From Ichthyosporea sp. XGB-2017a (Eukaryota > Opisthokonta > Ichthyosporea): a stretch of 64,000 nucleotides of DNA. The position numbers and the translations under genes are program-made. The notes beneath the pieces are model-generated. The model searched no databases. It had not been told where the DNA came from and was given only the letters and a program-made list of their open reading frames with translations. The stretch's first letter is position 1. Every line of letters starts with the position of its first letter. The stretch is from NCBI GenBank assembly GCA_002811675.1, contig PDIM01000010.1, positions 53,914 through 117,913 on the forward strand, in the 5' to 3' direction. This document shows positions 54,782 through 64,000 of this stretch, piece by piece.

Positions 54782-55429
54782 TTAGCAGCATCCCCCCTTC
54801 TTGTTGTTGTCTGCATCCGAAGTAGGGGCCACGGTGATGGTTTCTACATTATTTGAAGGCACGTTTACGTCCCCGTCCTCTCCACTGAGAGCCTTTTGTG
54901 ATACGATTCTATAAATTTCAGTTAAAATATTCTGGAAAGCAAGCTCAACGTTAGTGCTATCAAGGGCAGATGTTTCAATGAATGAGAGGCCGTGCTTTTC
55001 AGCAAACGCCTTTGCTTCTTCGGTTGGCACAGCACGAAGATGTCTCAAATCGCTCTTATTTCCCACCAACATAATCACAATATTGCTATCCGCATGATCA
55101 CGAAGTTCTTTCAGCCATCTCTCTACATTCTCATATGTCAAATGTTTGGCAATATCATAAACCAAAAGGGCCCCAACGGCACCTCTGTAGTATGCAGATG
55201 TGATGGCTCTATAACGTTCCTGGCCGGCAGTATCCCAAATTTGAGCCTTAATGGTCTTGCCATCAACTTGAATGCTACGGGTAGCAAACTCAACACCAAT
55301 GGTTGATTTAGATTCTAAATTAAATTCATTACGAGTAAAACGTGAGAGCAAATTGGATTTACCAACACCAGAGTCCCCAATAAGAACAACCTTAAAAAGA
55401 TAGTCGTACTCGTCGTCTTTGCTTCCCAT
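54782..55429 (-). CDS. RAB11: Rab11-family small GTPase
   Basis: A 215-residue GTPase matching Rab11 along its length: [29 protein letters not shown], switch [46 protein letters not shown] and ETSAL. The C-terminus ends GGCC, the double geranylgeranylation signal. All five guanine-nucleotide motifs are intact. Rab11 directs recycling endosomes and, in ciliated cells, ciliary membrane delivery. Single exon, start at the only plausible ATG. Confidence 0.97.
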   Translation of the reverse strand: MGSKDDEYDYLFKVVLIGDSGVGKSNLLSRFTRNEFNLESKSTIGVEFATRSIQVDGKTIKAQIWDTAGQERYRAITSAYYRGAVGALLVYDIAKHLTYENVERWLKELRDHADSNIVIMLVGNKSDLRHLRAVPTEEAKAFAEKHGLSFIETSALDSTNVELAFQNILTEIYRIVSQKALSGEDGDVNVPSNNVETITVAPTSDADNNKKGGCC

Positions 55430-56690
55430 TGTTTCTTTCTATTTTCAAAACTAACAATCTAAATTTGCCACTTTCGCGTCAACTGCACATTTTAAACACA
55501 AGGGTATACACACAAAAGGCTTGAGATTAGTACAAGGATTCATTGATGCGAAGCTCAATTCATATATTTGATTTGTTGTAAGTAAAATTAGTCGACCCAA
55601 CAAGAATTCTAGGGAATTTTCCCACCAAATCAAAGTTTACCCAAAGCCCTTTCGCTGCTACTGTACAAAAGCAAAGATAAAACGTCAATCCTCCCTCCAG
55701 GCCCAGGAAGATCACCAATTTCATCACAGTTATCCCTCCCGAAATGCGCGAACAGTTTTACCCCCACGCCCATTCCAGATCGACCTAAAATCCTTCTGCT
55801 CTTCTTTGCTTCCGTACAGACGAGTTCTTGTGGTTTTGACCTAAATTAATTAAATCACAATTCGACAAAAACATCAAGAACGGGAAAAATAATTTACCTT
55901 TTTCGTAGAAGAGCTGATAAACTATAACTTGATGAGATGGATTATCTAGTTATCTATCGATATAAGACCCCAACCTTCTCTTTCTTGGATTTCAAATACA
56001 CCGCAAACATAAAATCCCTAAAAATAAATAATTAACTAAATCAAATAATTAACTTTTCAGTGGTGGGAAAAAGAAATAAATAGGGACGGGGGTGAAGGGC
56101 CCCGGAGATGGATTTGGGTGGCGCTGTCCATAATTAGGAGCTCTGTAATTTTTCCGGACTCAGGCGTCAAAGCTGCTGTGCTACTGGGCCACTCCTCTTT
56201 TTTTTAATTATAATGAGCTGCCTTGAAGAGCCAGTCAGCTTCTCCTCAGGGATGCTTTGTACTTATAAGGAAATAAACGTTTGCAGTTTGGTGTGAATAT
56301 TTTGTTCGTGAAGCTGGTGGAGGTATGTAATGTTTTTCATGCTTTTCTGTATTTGCTCAACAGCTAGGTTCCCCTAAGAAATAGCTATGCAAAGGAATTA
56401 TGTTCCTTGTCCCTGAAGTAAGTATATCCTTGCTTCGAATAACAGAATAGCTTAGACAAAATGACGGGCTAGTGTTGGGGATACATTCTTTAACTCAAGT
56501 CCCAAAACCAGAGTTTTTTCATTCAGTTGTTCGAAACGTACGTATGAAAATGGAGATTTTGGGGCCCTTTCGGTCTATCTTTCTACTTCTCTTTTATTTA
56601 AGTTTAAGCTTTTGTGCTGTTTTTCTGGCATTAATATGAGACGAAAACTATGAAACAAAGCATTATTACAATTACAAATGATTTTGGCAT
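55430..56690. other. Intergenic, about 1.26 kb
   Basis: This lies between Rab11 (start at 55429, - strand) and the 3' end of the EEP-PAN-GH16 gene, so it carries the Rab11 promoter. AT-rich. A TATA-like ACTTATAAGG at about 56260-56269 is followed by GGAGGTATGT near 56319-56328, but no coding frame follows. No gene can be supported. Confidence 0.4.
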
Positions 56691-59654
56691 TTATGGCTCC
56701 TCCCACTTGACATACTCTACTTCCATGATACGAGGGAATTTGTTATTGTCGATGTTGCCCCCAAGGGTGCCGCCAATGGCGAGGTTCATAATGATTCTGT
56801 GCTTGTCCTGCGGTATTCTACTGGACCCAGTTATGGTGAAATGAGGGGGACGGTCATCTATCCACATCTGCACTTTGTCTTTGGTCCATTTCATATGATA
56901 TATGTGCCAGTCATCCGCAGAGCTTCCCCTGACCGAAGACTCACTGAAATCAAAGCAATGCTCACCCCACCCTCTGTAAGGGCAGTTGTTGTTGGTTGAG
57001 CTGTGCCAGTGAACTGCACTTGATATGACCTGCCTGTTATTACTTGTCACACCTTCCATTATGTCCATTTCTCCTCCTCTAGGCCACCCGGTTTCTCCTC
57101 CGAAATCATTGGCTTTCTCGGGCAATGTCCATAAAGCCGCCCAAGAACCTTGCTGCATATTAACCTTCGCCTTTATATGGAACGTGCCATAAAGAAATGA
57201 TCTTTTACTGTACATGTGCCCACTTGTGTAGTCTTTTCCACCAACTTTGGGATTCACTTTCTCCGCCTTAATTTGAAGCTTGTTTGAGTTGACAGAAATC
57301 ATATTTGGTCTATATGCCTGCTTTTCATCGTTAAACGACGTATCACGATAAGTAAGAACCCAATCGTTTTTTACTTGGTCAATGTTGTTGAAAGTTAGAG
57401 TAACATCACTGTTTGGTTCAGATGGCTGGGGTTCAGTTGGACCTGAGGGAGGAAAGTATCCACCTCCAGCATCAGCATCGTATACTCCAGACACAAGTCC
57501 AACTACATTCTTTTTGTTTGCAACATCATTTTTAAGCCAACAAACACCACTGATCCAGGTCCAGGCAACACATCCAGGCTTACGTCGACAGTGAGCACAG
57601 CATTCACTGGGTTCTCCTTTTTCAGATCCAATATCATTGCCAAAGTAATCAATGTCTGTCTCCATTGTGCAGAAGCTGGCAGAGGTAATTCCTTTGGCGG
57701 ATTTTGTACCACTAATATTCTCCTTTAGGTAGCATGTTCCATCAAGATAGTTGTTCCATGACCATCCAGTGCATTTTGGTTCCTTCCGACAAAGTCCACA
57801 GCATTCATCAACTCGTTTTCTAAATTTTATAACGGTATCTGCGCCAAGGATATCAACATCGACAGAAGGCTCAGCACATGTAAGGGAGCCACCTCCTGGG
57901 GTCCCTACATCTCCATCGTTGTCAGTTTTGGGGACTATATTGAATCTTCCAGATATTATTTTATCCTTAGTAACAGCTTCTGTTATGTCCTTCTTTAGCC
58001 AACAAGTTCCATTGTCGAAATCAATCCAGCTCCACCCTACACATCCAGCCTTTTTGCGACATTCTAAACAGCATTGAGAAGGCTTTCTATTGCGTACCCT
58101 ACCAATATCAACTCCTTTTAGGTCAATGTTATTTTCAATGCTGCATAAAGAGGATGCTACAACTCCGATTTTTGGAAAATATTCCTCAGCAGTTGACTTA
58201 AGCCAACAGGTACCTTCGATCCAGGCGTATCCGATGCATTCAGTATTGTCAAAGCATAAACTGCAGCACGTGTCAGCACTATTTGCACGAATATTGGCAA
58301 TGTCCGTACCTTTCAAATCCGTATCAGCCTGGTTCTTTTGGCAAGTATTTTTAAGTCTGGGAATAGCGTTTCCGGTAACTGAAAATGAGCCAGAAACGGT
58401 ACCTGGATTAAACCTTTTCTCATTCGGACCATTGGTGAAGTAACATGTGCCACCATCAAGATCATTCCAAGAGTACGAAGTGCATCTGTCAGTCCGCCTG
58501 CACATAAGGCAACATTCTTCTGGCTTTCCTCTCTTTGATCCTAAAGCATTTCCGCCTGTGTATTCAACATTTTCTTCATGGGAACAAATGGACTGAGATA
58601 TGGCACCCGTCTTGTTTTTGTAAAAGTCGATTCCACTCTTTAAGTAGCATGTCCCTCCATCAGCATTGGTCCATGTGGTAGCTGTACATTCAGTGTCTGC
58701 CAAGCACAACCTACAGCAGTCTGACTGACTTCCTGCAATGGCAACATAGCTCACCAAAGCTATATCCTTGTCTTTGACAACATTCTGGCAAGTGTTGACA
58801 TTTCTTTCCTCTAAAGATTCCTTGTCATTGACAAACTCATTAATTCTTGCAACAACGGCATTTTTGTTGGACGCTCCATTTGAAGGAATAGTTTCGCCGG
58901 TCCCCTCAAGGCCTTCAACTCCTACAATCCACTGAGATCCATTGGAAGCAATCGGATTCAGAAGCGCTCGAAATGGCAAATATTCTCTAGATCTCCAGCC
59001 GACCTGAAAGTCTCCCATCATCAGGGCCTGCACACCTTCGTACCTATTTAAATGTTTGAGCAAGAGAGAGAATACATTAGCATATAAAGGACTTTAGTTA
59101 ACTCCCCTGCTAAATGGAGCTACAGATACTTACAATGGATTGCTTTCCATGTGACGGGTAATTTGAATAGCAGATCGTGCTCGGGAAGGCCTGCTCTTGT
59201 TGTCCAGTTGTGTGTTATAAACGTAAAATAAGGAACCATTTTGGAGATCTTTCATTTTTGCCCACGTAAAAATGAGGTGATGAATTACATTACCATAGTC
59301 TTTCGCACCAGGAACATATGGGAGATTGCCTTGCAGCCAATACGTACCAAAGTCAAGCACTTCGATTCTATCAGCTTTATAGAGAATGGGATTATGCTGC
59401 CCTCGATGGCCACCATCACGTCCCAAACCAACATACTCCATTCCAAGGGATTCAGTGAGCGTCTCAATGGTATCCTTATGAACTTCCTGGAGTCCAACAA
59501 TATCCACGTCAGCATTTTGGATAATCAATGTGGCCGCGTCCAAATCTACATTACGGCCATCAAGGTTAAAGGTTAAGAAATCAAGAGTGGCACTAGCAGT
59601 GCCCAAACAGAGGGCCAGAGACAGAATTACGCTACACACAACAAACAGCTTCAT
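56691..59654 (-). CDS. Secreted EEP-like / six PAN-Apple / GH16 beta-glucanase fusion protein
   Basis: Two exons, 59134-59654 and 56691-59043, join in phase 2 to 957 residues. A signal peptide (MKLFVVCSVILSLALCLG) leads an endonuclease/exonuclease/phosphatase-like domain (about 24-235: LDFLTFNLDG, DIVGLQEV, NPILY, MMGDFQ). Six Cys-rich PAN/Apple-like domains follow, each with CC..C, W-W and C-W/Y-LK marks, in three pairs. A Pro-rich linker then leads to a C-terminal GH16 domain with an intact active motif (EMDIME, coded at 57054-57071) and GSWAALWTLP. The EEP domain seems degenerate: NTHLDH is NTQLDN (Q149), GDFN is GDFQ (Q187), and no final SDH motif is seen. The protein is likely secreted; PAN domains bind carbohydrate or protein, so it probably attaches to and cuts beta-glucan. 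The join restores the conserved GDFx strand, supporting one gene. Confidence 0.85.
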
Positions 59655-61324
59655 GTTACTCGCACACCAGTCTTGGTCAAAAAACAGATTAAGCCCACTA
59701 TTCAAATCAACAAAAGCACATGAGCAACAGCAGAAGAATTTAAGCTTTGCTTGCGGGCAGCTGCTCCTTATATACCCACCCAAAAGAAGGCAAGTGGAAT
59801 GTGCACCAGAAGAGTTATGCTGCACAGCACAGACCTTTTGCAACTGAAGGAGCTGCATATAAATAGTGTGGAGTGTAGTGTGTGTGTACAAGCAATACCG
59901 GCCCTCCTACATGCAGCCAGCCAGAGGAGCCCGCGGTGGTGGTGCAGCTGACAGACAGACCCATTGACTTTGCAGTGAGCTAGTGTGCACCACACTACAG
60001 CTGTACTGTACTATGGAATGTGTACCACTCTATAGGCTAGAAAGCCACCCTTAAGTAATTAGCTCCAATGGAATGTTAATTGTGTTATTTATATCCTTTA
60101 TTATTATTATGATTCGGTTTCACTGCACTGCCAGATTCGATGGAATGTCCCCCTAATCAGTAATGTGGGATATAAATATTATAGACCCCGATCCCCCAGC
60201 TCCAGTGCTGCAAATTACATAATAAGGACTGACCATCAGCTGTTCGCTAACTTTCCATCTCTGTAGTTCACTCTTCACCTTTTTGACGCATTGCCTAATA
60301 TATCCACTACTCACTTTCTTTGGAATGGCATCCACCTTATTATTGCCAGAGTTAGGCTGTGCACTACCTGTACGTCAGCGGGTGAGCTTGGATTCCTGCA
60401 CAGTGAACCCAGGTGTAAATTGTAGTAGAGAAGGGCTGTGCCCGCATACCGGAAAAACAAGTACACAATATTATTATCTTCAAGTGGATTGTACCACAGC
60501 GTGGGGGCTTCTTACTGAATGCCTGCGCTTATTTCTTATTTTCGGACTTTGTTGGAAAAATCTTGTGATCGGTTTGTACAAAAATGTCCACCAATTAAAA
60601 AATACGTGAACACAAAATCTATGGAACACAAACTCTCACATGACAAAGCCTATAAGGGGCAAACGGTGCACGGTATTCCTGTGGACATGCATAGGAGAGG
60701 AGACGGCTAGAACAATCATAAGAGCCCAAGAGCCGATGTGTGACCTTCCACCTGCGATCAGAGCCCAATGTGCCCAAACTCATAAGCTATCGCCCCGAAG
60801 AAGTTCTGTCAGCAAATTTCCCTTTGAAACTCAAATCGACAAGGGTTATGGAGATAAAACCCATTCTGAAGCCTAATAGTTGAAGGAACTTTTGTTCCAC
60901 GCGCATTTGGACCTCTACATTACTTTACAATGGGCTTCATTGCATCTTGAGTAAACCTTTTGCCGACCGGACACTGAACAGTTTAATCCATTACCTTCCC
61001 TTTCGATATCCAAAGGCTTTTTTTGCTCTAAATGCACACCATTCCAAGAGCAGAGACAAAATTACATTCATCATCCGAAACAATAAAGGTCCAGACAGAC
61101 GGACTCTAACCTTCAAAAAAAAGTAGAAGCCCCGCTGCACGTGGTGGATGGGTGGCAGGTTGATTGTCGTTTCAAGGGCTAATTCCTCTTTGGAACAGTT
61201 CCAGCCCTATTCCCTCTGTAGTGGGGTCCTCGAGGTGCGGTGCTGGATATGACTCTCCGTGTATAGGAGGCCTTGTTGGAGGGAGATTTTGGATTTGTTT
61301 AGCTAGTTAACGGAAGTGAACAAG
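59655..61324. promoter_or_regulatory. Large divergent intergenic region, about 1.67 kb
   Basis: The longest gene-free stretch, between the EEP-PAN-GH16 gene (-) and an unknown + strand gene. Several overlapping frames of 60-108 codons (for example 60283-60609) show no known similarity and no coding bias that I can see. No tRNA or other RNA gene was recognised. It may hide a small gene that I could not detect. Confidence 0.35.
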
Positions 61325-62744
61325 ATGGTATGTCAGGGGACTTTGGTGTGTACCTTGGCTAGAGGGAGGCCTGTTTATAGGCGCATGCTGGATGGCATAA
61401 GGTGTGGTGGAGGTGGTCCCATGCGTACAATGGGAACAGTAAGTTGTGAACGAGCGAAGGGGGTCATTTCAAAGTTGCTCGGTAGTGTGTCCTTTTTGTG
61501 CGCTGGTTCGGCACTGGGATTGTATTACTCGGGGCTTTCGGATTCAGAAAAAAACAAAAGCATTTGCCCGAGTATCCTCCCAGTTGTACATGCAGAACAA
61601 AGTGCGGGACCTGTAATTGAAAATGTAGCCGTGAAATCGGAGAGAAAAACTGATGTAATTATATGTAATCCGCCGCCAATTGTTGTTGTTGAAACAGGGG
61701 AAGGTGAAAAGGGGGAAGAAACTATAAAATATAGAGTGTTTAATGTTGAGAAGGAAGAAGAAGGTGGTGAAGATAAAAGTGCTTTTAATGAAATCTTGAA
61801 CAGATATGAAGAGAATGCTGAAGCGATCCGAAGATACATGCAGCAACATGATCAAATGAACGATTCCAATGTAAAATCTTCAAAACCGTGTGTCCAGGCC
61901 AATGTTATGCTATCTCAAGTTATCCTCGACAATAGACAGGTAAGAGAACCTCCTGCACGTGTCCATTTTATCTATTAATGTACGTTTAAACTAACTTTTG
62001 TGTCCCGATTTATTTCGAAAGTGGTTTGTAAGTTATTTTGTTAAACAGAGGGATCAGTACATGATAGAATATATGCGAAAGGGTGATACAGCAGAAAACT
62101 GGAGTGAAGTAGTGGCCTCAATAATGCACTCCTGGAGATTTGGTAAGTAGATGTATGTAGATATATGGCCCTCCATTACAACGCAACGAAAGGTACTGAT
62201 AACGTCAATATAACTTCGTTAATTTGATATTAGAACCAAATGGCAAGCCTAAAAAGACCAGTCTAAAGGACCACATGAAGTCAATGTTTGATATTGCAAA
62301 AACCTATAATAAGGTGTCGTATTGGAAAGTCGTTCATGAATCTGGTAAGTATGATACGTCCAGTGTCATTTTGATATGGTAGAGCGTCAATTAACCATTC
62401 GAAGTGTATCTCTTTAGACAAGGAGCTTGTGTTTGAGTATGCTATCAACAATGAATCTGAATATTATCTATTTCGCCTTGTTTCCGGAAACCAGGCAATG
62501 TACGTTTTCAATTACGCATCCAAACGAGGTGGCCCTTCGAACTCTAATAACCAGCAGCAAAAGGTAAATTGAAAGCTGCATCAAAGCGTATAGACAAGGA
62601 AAGTTACTAAATTTAATTTTTGGAACACTTCTGTTTAAAACTCTATAGTTGGGAGCTGCGATAGCGCATAAAGATAGGTTAAGATGGATCCAAATTCTTC
62701 GTGCAATTCCTGTGTTTGAAAACGGTACCCAAGTGCCATTCTAA
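61325..62744 (+). CDS. Protein of unknown function with one N-terminal membrane segment
   Basis: Five exons (61325-61939, 62049-62142, 62234-62344, 62418-62563, 62649-62744) join in frame to 353 residues. I do not recognise it. The Arg-rich N-terminus (about 1-45) could be a mitochondrial presequence; one hydrophobic segment follows (about 50-72, GSVSFLCAGSALGLYY). An acidic stretch with EEEGGED precedes a helix (FNEILNRYEENAEAIRRYMQQ). The C-terminal half looks like a compact alpha/beta domain: WSEVVASIMHSWRF, SMFDIAKTYNKVSYWKVV, ELVFEYAINNESEYYLFRLV. All donor and acceptor sites are canonical, which supports a real, conserved gene. Its stop is 37 bp from that of TRMT1. Confidence 0.72.
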
Positions 62745-62781
62745 TTTGGGGAAGAACTTTCATATATGAAAGGATACTTAA

Positions 62782-64000
62782 TTAGCCTTGGCATGTCTTG
62801 TCTTTGGGTTGTAACGAATTTATCACACCCAGCACCGTATCAATACTTGCATTTGTTCTAATTGCTTTGCTGTCAAAATGCGTCTTACTCGCTGCAAATC
62901 CCACACCCCTCAGCTCATCTACTATCGCTTGTACTTTAACTGGATTTGCGTTGATGCTCTTAAATAGAATGGGTAGCGAATAAAAGAAGAAATTTGAAGG
63001 TGGTATTTCACTTTCATGCAGACACATTTTAGCGAGCATCTTGAATTTTTCCGAAAACATTGACGTAACTTGTTGCTTTTGACTAAATTCTACCATATAC
63101 TTCAAGAACGGTGCGTCAAACAAAGGGCCTCTCCATAACGGCCCAATTGTACGAGTCAGTCCCTTCTCAAAACACTGGCCACACGCCGAACAATTTTGGA
63201 TAAGGACACCGTCTAGGTAGTTTAATTGCAGGCAACTGTCGCACAAAAAAGCAGGGAGCACACTTTTCGCACTTTTTGTAGCAGCCTTTGCGCCTCTCCG
63301 TGAACGAACACTTACAAGAATAAAATGCTCTGCCGACAAACAAAACAAAGGCTCAATTGCCTGGGCACAAATTGCCGCAGCACGAGCACAAGAGGCAAGC
63401 ACAAGTCTAACAGCTACCTCGGAATAATTCGCTAATTTTCCCCCAGAGATGGTTCGCGGATTCCCGCCATAATTCCGGACAGCTACATCAGAACAAATAC
63501 CAAAGAGCGCAGCAATGTCAGTTGAAGTAAAAGTCAAAATCCCAGAGCTTCGAATACCTTTGAATGCAGATAAAACAAACTCGCTGTTTCCCCCATACGG
63601 ATCAAGATGAATGAAGTCATATGCTCCCAAATATAGCGATATATACGCGTCTTCTTGGAGCAAGTTGATAGAACCTTGAAAGTCCCCACTTTTCGTATGA
63701 TTACGGTGAATATTTGCATTTATCTTTTTGAAGCATTGTGGAGAGAGATCATTGAATGTAACGTCGACATTTTGTGAAATGCCGTCGCACTCCTTCTCCA
63801 GTTCAGCCAATCCCGCTAAAATGCGCACTCCTAGAACACCCGCCCCACTAAACGCATCAATAAAACCAAAGGGCAATTCTTCATTCCATTTGCGAAATGA
63901 AAGTGCTGGAAAAGTTTCTCTTTTTTCGGTACTTGACAAATACACCATTGAAAGAAAAGTACACAACACTGCATCCCTGTTGACTCTCATTTTAGCATTA
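62782..64000 (-). CDS. TRMT1: tRNA (guanine26-N2)-dimethyltransferase, 5' end outside the window
   Basis: At least 405 residues of TRM1. The SAM-binding motif is FIDAFSGAGVLGVRIL and the catalytic DPxG motif is HLDPYGG. Family marks follow: YGGNP, RLVLASCARAAA, a four-Cys zinc site (CDSC, CSACGQC) and GPLWRGPLFDAPFL. TRM1 methylates G26 of nuclear and mitochondrial tRNAs using S-adenosylmethionine. An ATG stands at 63990, but the preceding codons read NAK and match the family's FYNPxMxxNRD segment (here NAKMRVNRDAVLC), so the true start and earlier exons are beyond 64000. Confidence 0.92.
   Translation of the reverse strand, partial: NAKMRVNRDAVLCTFLSMVYLSSTEKRETFPALSFRKWNEELPFGFIDAFSGAGVLGVRILAGLAELEKECDGISQNVDVTFNDLSPQCFKKINANIHRNHTKSGDFQGSINLLQEDAYISLYLGAYDFIHLDPYGGNSEFVLSAFKGIRSSGILTFTSTDIAALFGICSDVAVRNYGGNPRTISGGKLANYSEVAVRLVLASCARAAAICAQAIEPLFCLSAEHFILVSVRSRRGAKAATKSAKSVLPAFLCDSCLQLNYLDGVLIQNCSACGQCFEKGLTRTIGPLWRGPLFDAPFLKYMVEFSQKQQVTSMFSEKFKMLAKMCLHESEIPPSNFFFYSLPILFKSINANPVKVQAIVDELRGVGFAASKTHFDSKAIRTNASIDTVLGVINSLQPKDKTCQG

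Noticed and set aside
60283-60609. 108-codon frame in the large intergenic region
   Set aside because: No recognisable domain, irregular composition, and overlapping frames of similar length on both strands.
1-64000. CRISPR arrays, insertion sequences, transposons, rRNA or tRNA genes
   Set aside because: I scanned intergenic regions for spaced direct repeats, terminal inverted repeats with transposase frames, and tRNA B-box sequence and found none that could be supported.

Overview
The window is nuclear DNA of a unicellular (or at least gene-dense) eukaryote. Many genes have short GT-AG introns (about 60-120 nt), and all three standard stop codons are used. Two ciliary genes (CFAP44 for motile axonemes, CC2D2A for the transition zone) show that the organism builds cilia or flagellated cells. 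Gene content (an NCoR-like corepressor, Mediator tail subunit, CHK2, GCKIII kinase, SIRT5-like sirtuin, Rab11, GH16 beta-glucanases, PAN-repeat secreted protein) fits a protist. A heterotrophic stramenopile such as a labyrinthulomycete is my best guess, but only an inference: no rRNA or lineage-diagnostic gene is present.

Layout: 1-84 holds the end of an unidentified gene. 312-9366 is a strictly alternating run: kinesin (-), WDFY2-like WD40/FYVE protein (+), DMAP1 (-), PYM (+), CHK2 (-). 10019-20101 has three + strand genes: a longin+roadblock protein, a GCKIII STE20 kinase and CFAP44. 20194-30584 has a MED24-like Mediator subunit (-), CC2D2A (+) and an oxysterol-binding protein (-). 30935-36557 has an SF1 helicase (+), an AKR7-type reductase (+), a SIRT5-like deacylase (-) and a small 4-TM protein (-). 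36988-49360 has a novel Ser-rich protein (+), an 8-intron sugar transporter (-), a Shisa-like PPxY adaptor (-) and an NCoR/SMRT-like corepressor (-). 49870-64000 has cytochrome b561 (+), a tandem GH16 protein (+), cytochrome b5 reductase (+), Rab11 (-), a secreted EEP-PAN(x6)-GH16 protein (-), a novel protein with one N-terminal membrane segment (+) and the 3' part of TRMT1 (-).

The genes do not form a pathway. Themes that recur are chromatin/transcription (DMAP1, MED24, NCoR), endosomal traffic (FYVE protein, Rab11, longin-roadblock, ORP), cilia (CFAP44, CC2D2A, kinesin) and beta-glucan metabolism (two GH16 genes). Convergent genes typically end 37-110 bp apart, while divergent pairs share 350-730 bp promoters, several of which contain an AGGGTTA-like motif.

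Exon structures were deduced by hand from splice sites, frame continuity and family similarity recalled from memory; no database search was run. The most unusual items are the EEP-PAN-GH16 fusion, the longin-roadblock fusion, an ORP that lacks the PI4P-binding residues, the catalytically broken second GH16 domain, the three-SANT NCoR homologue and the divergent MED24.
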